The notes below the pieces were generated by a model. The model saw nothing but the letters and a program-made list of their open reading frames with translations. It was not told the origin of the DNA and made no database searches. Below are positions 59,350-64,000 of a DNA stretch of 64,000 nt, piece after piece. Position numbers and translations under genes: made by a program. Source of the DNA: Acanthosoma haemorrhoidale (taxonomy: Eukaryota > Arthropoda > Insecta > Hemiptera > Acanthosomatidae). The stretch is from positions 91,513,333-91,577,332 of the forward strand of contig OV884013.1 of assembly GCA_930367205.1 (NCBI GenBank), given 5' to 3'. How positions within the stretch are numbered: position 1 is the first letter of the stretch; every line of letters starts with the position of its first letter.

Positions 59350-62300
59350 ATCACAGCTCACAAGGTTCTCCAACCGACAGGAGGAAACCTTTCGGCCATC
59401 CTTATTTTTATCAATAAAAATTACCTTCAGAATTAACACTAAAACACACCTAGCTAAACATTGACATTACCTATAATTATTATGTAATTATAATATGCAG
59501 AAAATTATATAGGGAGAAAGATTTCGTAGATAAAGGAATATGATTTTATTGAAAATTGCTACCTGTCATAATTTATCATTATAGGACGTAAATTCGGCAA
59601 TTACTGAACAACTAACGTGAAATAAATATAAATCCTGAAATCAAATAAAGTAGATGCACGGTAGATCCCTGTGCCGGATTACACCCTTCGCTGGTACGAC
59701 ATTTTACAAGGTAGCACAGCCAAAGATTACAAGAATGTAGCTAAAGATATTTACTGCTGACTCGGCTAGAGTTCGTACAGGACCCAGGGGGAAGCAGGCT
59801 CCTGATCAGAGAATTTGGAGGTCCCTGGTTAAAGCCCTGTCAATATCTGTTTTCTTTGGCTAGTAATTATCTCTGTAATATTCTATACTGTGGGTTGTCA
59901 TCGAGATGTTCAGAAGGAAAGAGGACCAGAAGATCAAAGAATTGAATTTTTTTTAATTAAATAAATGATTTTTTTTAATTACCCACTGTCTAAAATGTGT
60001 TTTGTGGTAACAATAAATATGTACACCATCGATTATTGTGAAAAAAAAGGTCAGTTTCATATAATAAGAATAAAATATCTTTTTCCAAAAATAATTTATT
60101 CTATATATTATAACTATCGGTCTGTAGAATAGGTTTCGAAATGAATATAAATCTTATGTTAGTGTACGAAGAGTTTTATAAAGGACAGGAAGCAAGTATT
60201 TACCAGACAAATTAACCATAGATATTTATAATAAAACGATTTCTATAATCGCATATTTTTTATAAAGAGGCGGTGGAATAGATCACAGTTGTCTAGAAAT
60301 TAAATTTATATCATCAAATCTATTTCTTAAATATTCTGTATTTTATGATTTTTAGTTCTTCCGGTACTCATACACATTTGAATACGATTAAAATTTCTTA
60401 ATCCCGTTTTAAGTCATCAAGCGTCTTCAGATACGTCTTTTGATGTAAAAAAGACTTACATTATATAAATTTGCATTAAATTATATTAAGTTGAGTTCTT
60501 GCATATATCTAGTTCGTAATTTTACCACGAAGTACAAATTCAACACGACAGGCATTCACGGTGGTAAATTGCTTTCTATTGTTATATACACAGTAGGTAA
60601 GCTTTGTTCCCCAACTTCATTGTCGGTTATTGAAATAAACAAGAAAGCTTTTGTCATTTAACAGTTTATTTAAATGATGCAATACGGCTGAGAGCAGTAA
60701 AAAAAATTTCACTCTTAAACACTTGAGAGGCAAACGCTGCCTTGTTCATTGAAAAACACGATAAATTTTTCCATGGGAATATGAATTACTCACTGCCTTT
60801 AAGTGATATTAGTATGTTAAGTATGTCATATCATATCACTTCTTAAGGATACAAATCGTATCAAAAAATAAAAGCGACCATCGACAAAAGAATCTGAAGA
60901 AGGACCTGCTAGGACGTAAGGCAACGCGCCCTTAAAGAACCAAAAAACGCCCTTTAGGCTAATTACCTGGCGATTAGGCTACAGTGTGAAGTTGCTAGAA
61001 GAAAATTGTAATTAGCTAAATAATTTGAGAGGTCCCCGCCGTACTTACGAGGACAAAGGCAGTTGTTCAAAAGAGCAGAACCTGCTATGATATGATTATC
61101 GCAAAATCATGCAAAATTAATGTGTTAAAGTAACAATATGATTTTTTTTTTTTTAAGGTATAATATAAATTATGTCCATTAAATAAAGGCTAAAAATATC
61201 TATTGATTTAAAATTTATTCGCCACCTCACCCTTTTCTTTATTGACAGCAGCCGACAAAGATCAGACAGAAAGTGCGCTAACATGCCGTGTCGATTCCCG
61301 CTCACGATCCTCAAGCTATATTAAACTCCCTCTATTCACACCGCCCCAGACAAAACAGGATGTACACTCTTTTTATTATTTTTTACGACTGATGCTAAAA
61401 AAAAAATCGAAGGATCGGCACAACTCATGGTTGGTGACCAGGTGCCGGGATTCTTATTGACTGCAACATGGGGCCCGGTGCTTGACTGAAATTATCTATT
61501 GCTATCTAGGATAATACCAATCATCAAATTTATGAGAGTACACTATTTATAATATCGTACCCAAATGTTAACACCGTCAATTCCCAAGCTAGTCCTAAAG
61601 AAGAGCTACAGTTAAGAATTAAAACAGAAATAATAAACACCCTCCTTTTAAATTGCCTGTTATGCTAGTAAACAATGCTATTCCATACATTTAATTAACA
61701 GTAATTATTTAAAGTGATAACTTAAATCATAAAGCCTTCCATCCACTTCTATTATATCGTTGACAGTCCAGCTCGATATCCACAGGGTGTTCGGGAGGAA
61801 ATAATTTGATCGTCCCAATTAGTTATGTATCCAACTAACAATACATTTTTATAAGGAATTTTCGAAAATTGGTTTGAAGTCAATGTTCCTGAGTGAGGGC
61901 TACAAAGACAAAGTAAGGATTTTTCGAAAAATATATACTACACTAATGGAAAAATTATGAGTTGTTTGTTGAGCGTGCTGTTAGTTTTAATGTAGAAGTA
62001 CCATTGCCCGACACAAGTTATTTTTTTTGACGGATTGGAATCTATCAGAGACGGAGAGAGAGCGATTGCTGCGACTTTTATTTTCGACACAACGCGAATG
62101 GACTAAAAAAAATTAAAGGCCATTTTTTTAGACAATTATTTGAAAATACCAAAGGCTTAGAACGTTCCGTGTAAATCGTTAATCGGGTGCAGTGCGTCTT
62201 AACTACATCCGTAAATCCGCAAACGTTATATCAAATACTAGCACAGAATAAATCGTCCATACGATAAGCTATCTCAAATTATACGAACAATCCAAGCACC

Positions 62301-63624
62301 CATTGCTGATAATGTGGAAGGTAATATTAGTCAGTATAGATAAGACTTGGGTAGGGGGGGGGGCACCACCATCGTACACCACAATCGCTATAAGCGATAA
62401 CCTATCGACTCAATTTACGTATTTTCGTAAATTTTGTGAAGATTAGTGAAGAAACTACATTACCATTTAAGAAACAAAACGCTGATTCCCTAGAATAAAA
62501 ATGTACACCTCATTTTAGTAGTACTTTTCGCGATACGTATGATCTGAATAATATACCTGGATTAATTAAATCAAATATAGAGATGATCAGAGAAAACTAT
62601 AAGGTGTGCAAATGGCCATCCCGATCTACCCAATGTCTGTTTTCGGTCAGTTGTCGGCCCACCCGCTTTACCCCAACCAAGAACAGCTTGGCTTAAGAGG
62701 AAAGAAGTAAACAATGGACAAGTTCCCTATAGCTCTTGATTTTTACCTTAGGTATGCTTGGAACTTACCTAAGAGACCCTGGGAAGGTATATATTACAAT
62801 AGTACCTACAGTTGACCGAAGTGAGTCACAAAAAAGCCACATTAAACCCTACCCTCTGTAGTTACAGTTGAGCTATTTAAACCCTGCAGAACACTGATCT
62901 GCACCTCGTTCCTACGAAACATCTTCTACAGTGTGTACCGTTCCATTTTATCCAGTCATTCCTCCGGTATAAAGTCTTTACAGTAAACTATTGCTGTGAC
63001 TTTTTTTATTGATAAAATGTTTTTAAGTATAAACGTAGTGCTAGTCAGTTAATGAAACAACAAAGCCAACATGTTTAAATGTGGTCACATTTCGACGTTG
63101 ATAGTCCCCGGTCCCCAATTAGTTACTGTCTGTGCTATTTCGCACCACCGTTAATTTTAAAAGGACCTTCTTTTAAAGACAAACTTCTTTAATTATGTAA
63201 AAATCAAGCCCAGGTCATTAAGGCCATGAACGTTTATCGTGAATATACTTGGCGTTTACGACTAGGACATACCTCGTAGATGACTGTCCCGAGGTAACAG
63301 AACCAAAACCTAACGCTTCTACGAGACAATGGATCGGCAGATACAAAAGTTTGCTCCGACAGTGCACATTAACTGAGAGGCATCTGCAAAGGTTTTATGG
63401 CTCTTCATCGTGACTCCGCATTTCCTACGTGTCATTAGCAATCGACTCAAGATGGCAGCGTTACACACGCCTTCCTTCAGTACTTTGTCTATACCCTTCT
63501 GCAGTGTACATTTGCTAATCCCAAATTCACTAATAGCAATATCCGAATGACGAAAAATAAATATAGTAGAATTATCATACATCAATTTTTTTTTTTTCAT
63601 AGCACCTTTAAATTTACAGATAAT
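59350..63624. other. AT-rich non-coding DNA
   Basis: A 72-codon frame at 61242-61460 and a 104-codon minus frame at 63319-63633 are not recognisable. A weak B-box-like word GTCGATTCCCG lies near 61290 without a matching A box. Confidence 0.4.
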
Positions 63625-63675
63625 TACATACAATTATAGATCCTCCGGTGAATCTAGGATCTATAATTGTATGTA
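63625..63675. repeat. Perfect 20 bp hairpin with 11 nt loop
   Basis: TACATACAATTATAGATCCT (63625-63644) pairs with AGGATCTATAATTGTATGTA (63656-63675). Pairing continues outward with a 5 base gap. Perhaps a remnant of a small palindromic element. Confidence 0.9.
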
Positions 63676-64000
63676 TTATAATTATGTACATCAATTATTG
63701 TTATGTATGTAAATTCTATACAAAACTCTGTACTATTAGAAATTGGGAGGAGCCAATTTATTCATTTTTAATTTTATAGATAACGTAATTTCAAATATGA
63801 TAGGGAAAGGGACCACGGGCCAAATTTAAATGCACTTAAAGAAGCCTTTAAAGAAAAGGTGCCTGAACAAATAATATTGAAAATTGCAAATGCTAGTATA
63901 CAAATGAGTAGGAAGAAGGGTATGAAAAAAGAGGAGAGAGGCTGCAATCTGTTGTGATTGATTGCAAATTGATGACATTGTGGAGGTAAATTTTCATAAA
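63676..64000. other. AT-rich non-coding DNA
   Basis: Nothing supported to the end of the window. Confidence 0.5.

Noticed and set aside
59134..59439. 101-codon frame with internal repeats
   Set aside because: It is produced by the tandem CCAAT units of the promoter and runs through the TATA box and 5' UTR.
61242..61460. tRNA-like B box near 61290
   Set aside because: No A box at the right distance and no foldable cloverleaf.

Overview
The window is AT-rich eukaryotic DNA, mostly non-coding and full of decayed transposable elements. No complete host protein-coding gene, rRNA gene or intact tRNA gene can be supported. A degraded Polinton/Maverick, a Jockey-like non-LTR retrotransposon, several mariner relics, a Tigger/pogo element and tRNA-headed SINE-like repeats point to an arthropod, most likely an insect. 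The species cannot be read from the sequence.

Region 1 (1.4-10.2 kb) dominates. Two arms of 4,158 bp (1403-5560 and 6033-10190) are reverse complements with no net length difference and at least eight single-base differences. They flank a 472 bp loop. Each arm holds the same dead Polinton: a packaging ATPase with an in-frame stop, a structural-type protein of unknown function broken by two frameshifts, a short integrase fragment, and family-B DNA polymerase interrupted by a retrotransposon tail with a 9 bp target duplication. The loop continues the polymerase gene, so only the right copy keeps motif A. The lesions are shared by both arms, so the inverted duplication (or an assembly error that mimics one) came after the element died.

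Region 2 (10.2-31 kb) is AT-rich and sparse. It holds dispersed repeats, a mariner 3' fragment (about 27.3-27.6 kb), a retrotransposon tail, a hairpin, and a promoter-like block on the minus strand (about 23.3-23.5 kb) with CRE, CCAAT, GC-box and TATA-like sites followed by a splice donor.

Region 3 (31-44.3 kb) has an unusual 36 bp x 10 minisatellite in which each unit is the 5' half of a tRNA-like sequence. It also has a tRNA-Gly 5'-half relic, paired direct and inverted dispersed repeats, a MITE, a decayed mariner and a 1.1 kb Tigger element that kept only its DNA-binding domains.

Region 4 (44.3-64 kb) carries a degenerate satellite (about 49.3-50.8 kb), a mariner with inverted-duplicated ends (54.0-54.9 kb) between two inverted copies of an unclassified repeat, a 44 bp retrotransposon tail with a 13 bp target duplication, and a second minus-strand promoter (about 59.1-59.35 kb) with three evenly spaced CCAAT boxes, a TATA box, and an ATG exon ending at a splice donor.

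The genes do not form a working pathway: the Polinton genes are a broken cassette, and the two promoter/first-exon candidates are the only plausible host-gene signals. The recurring theme is inverted duplication at several scales.
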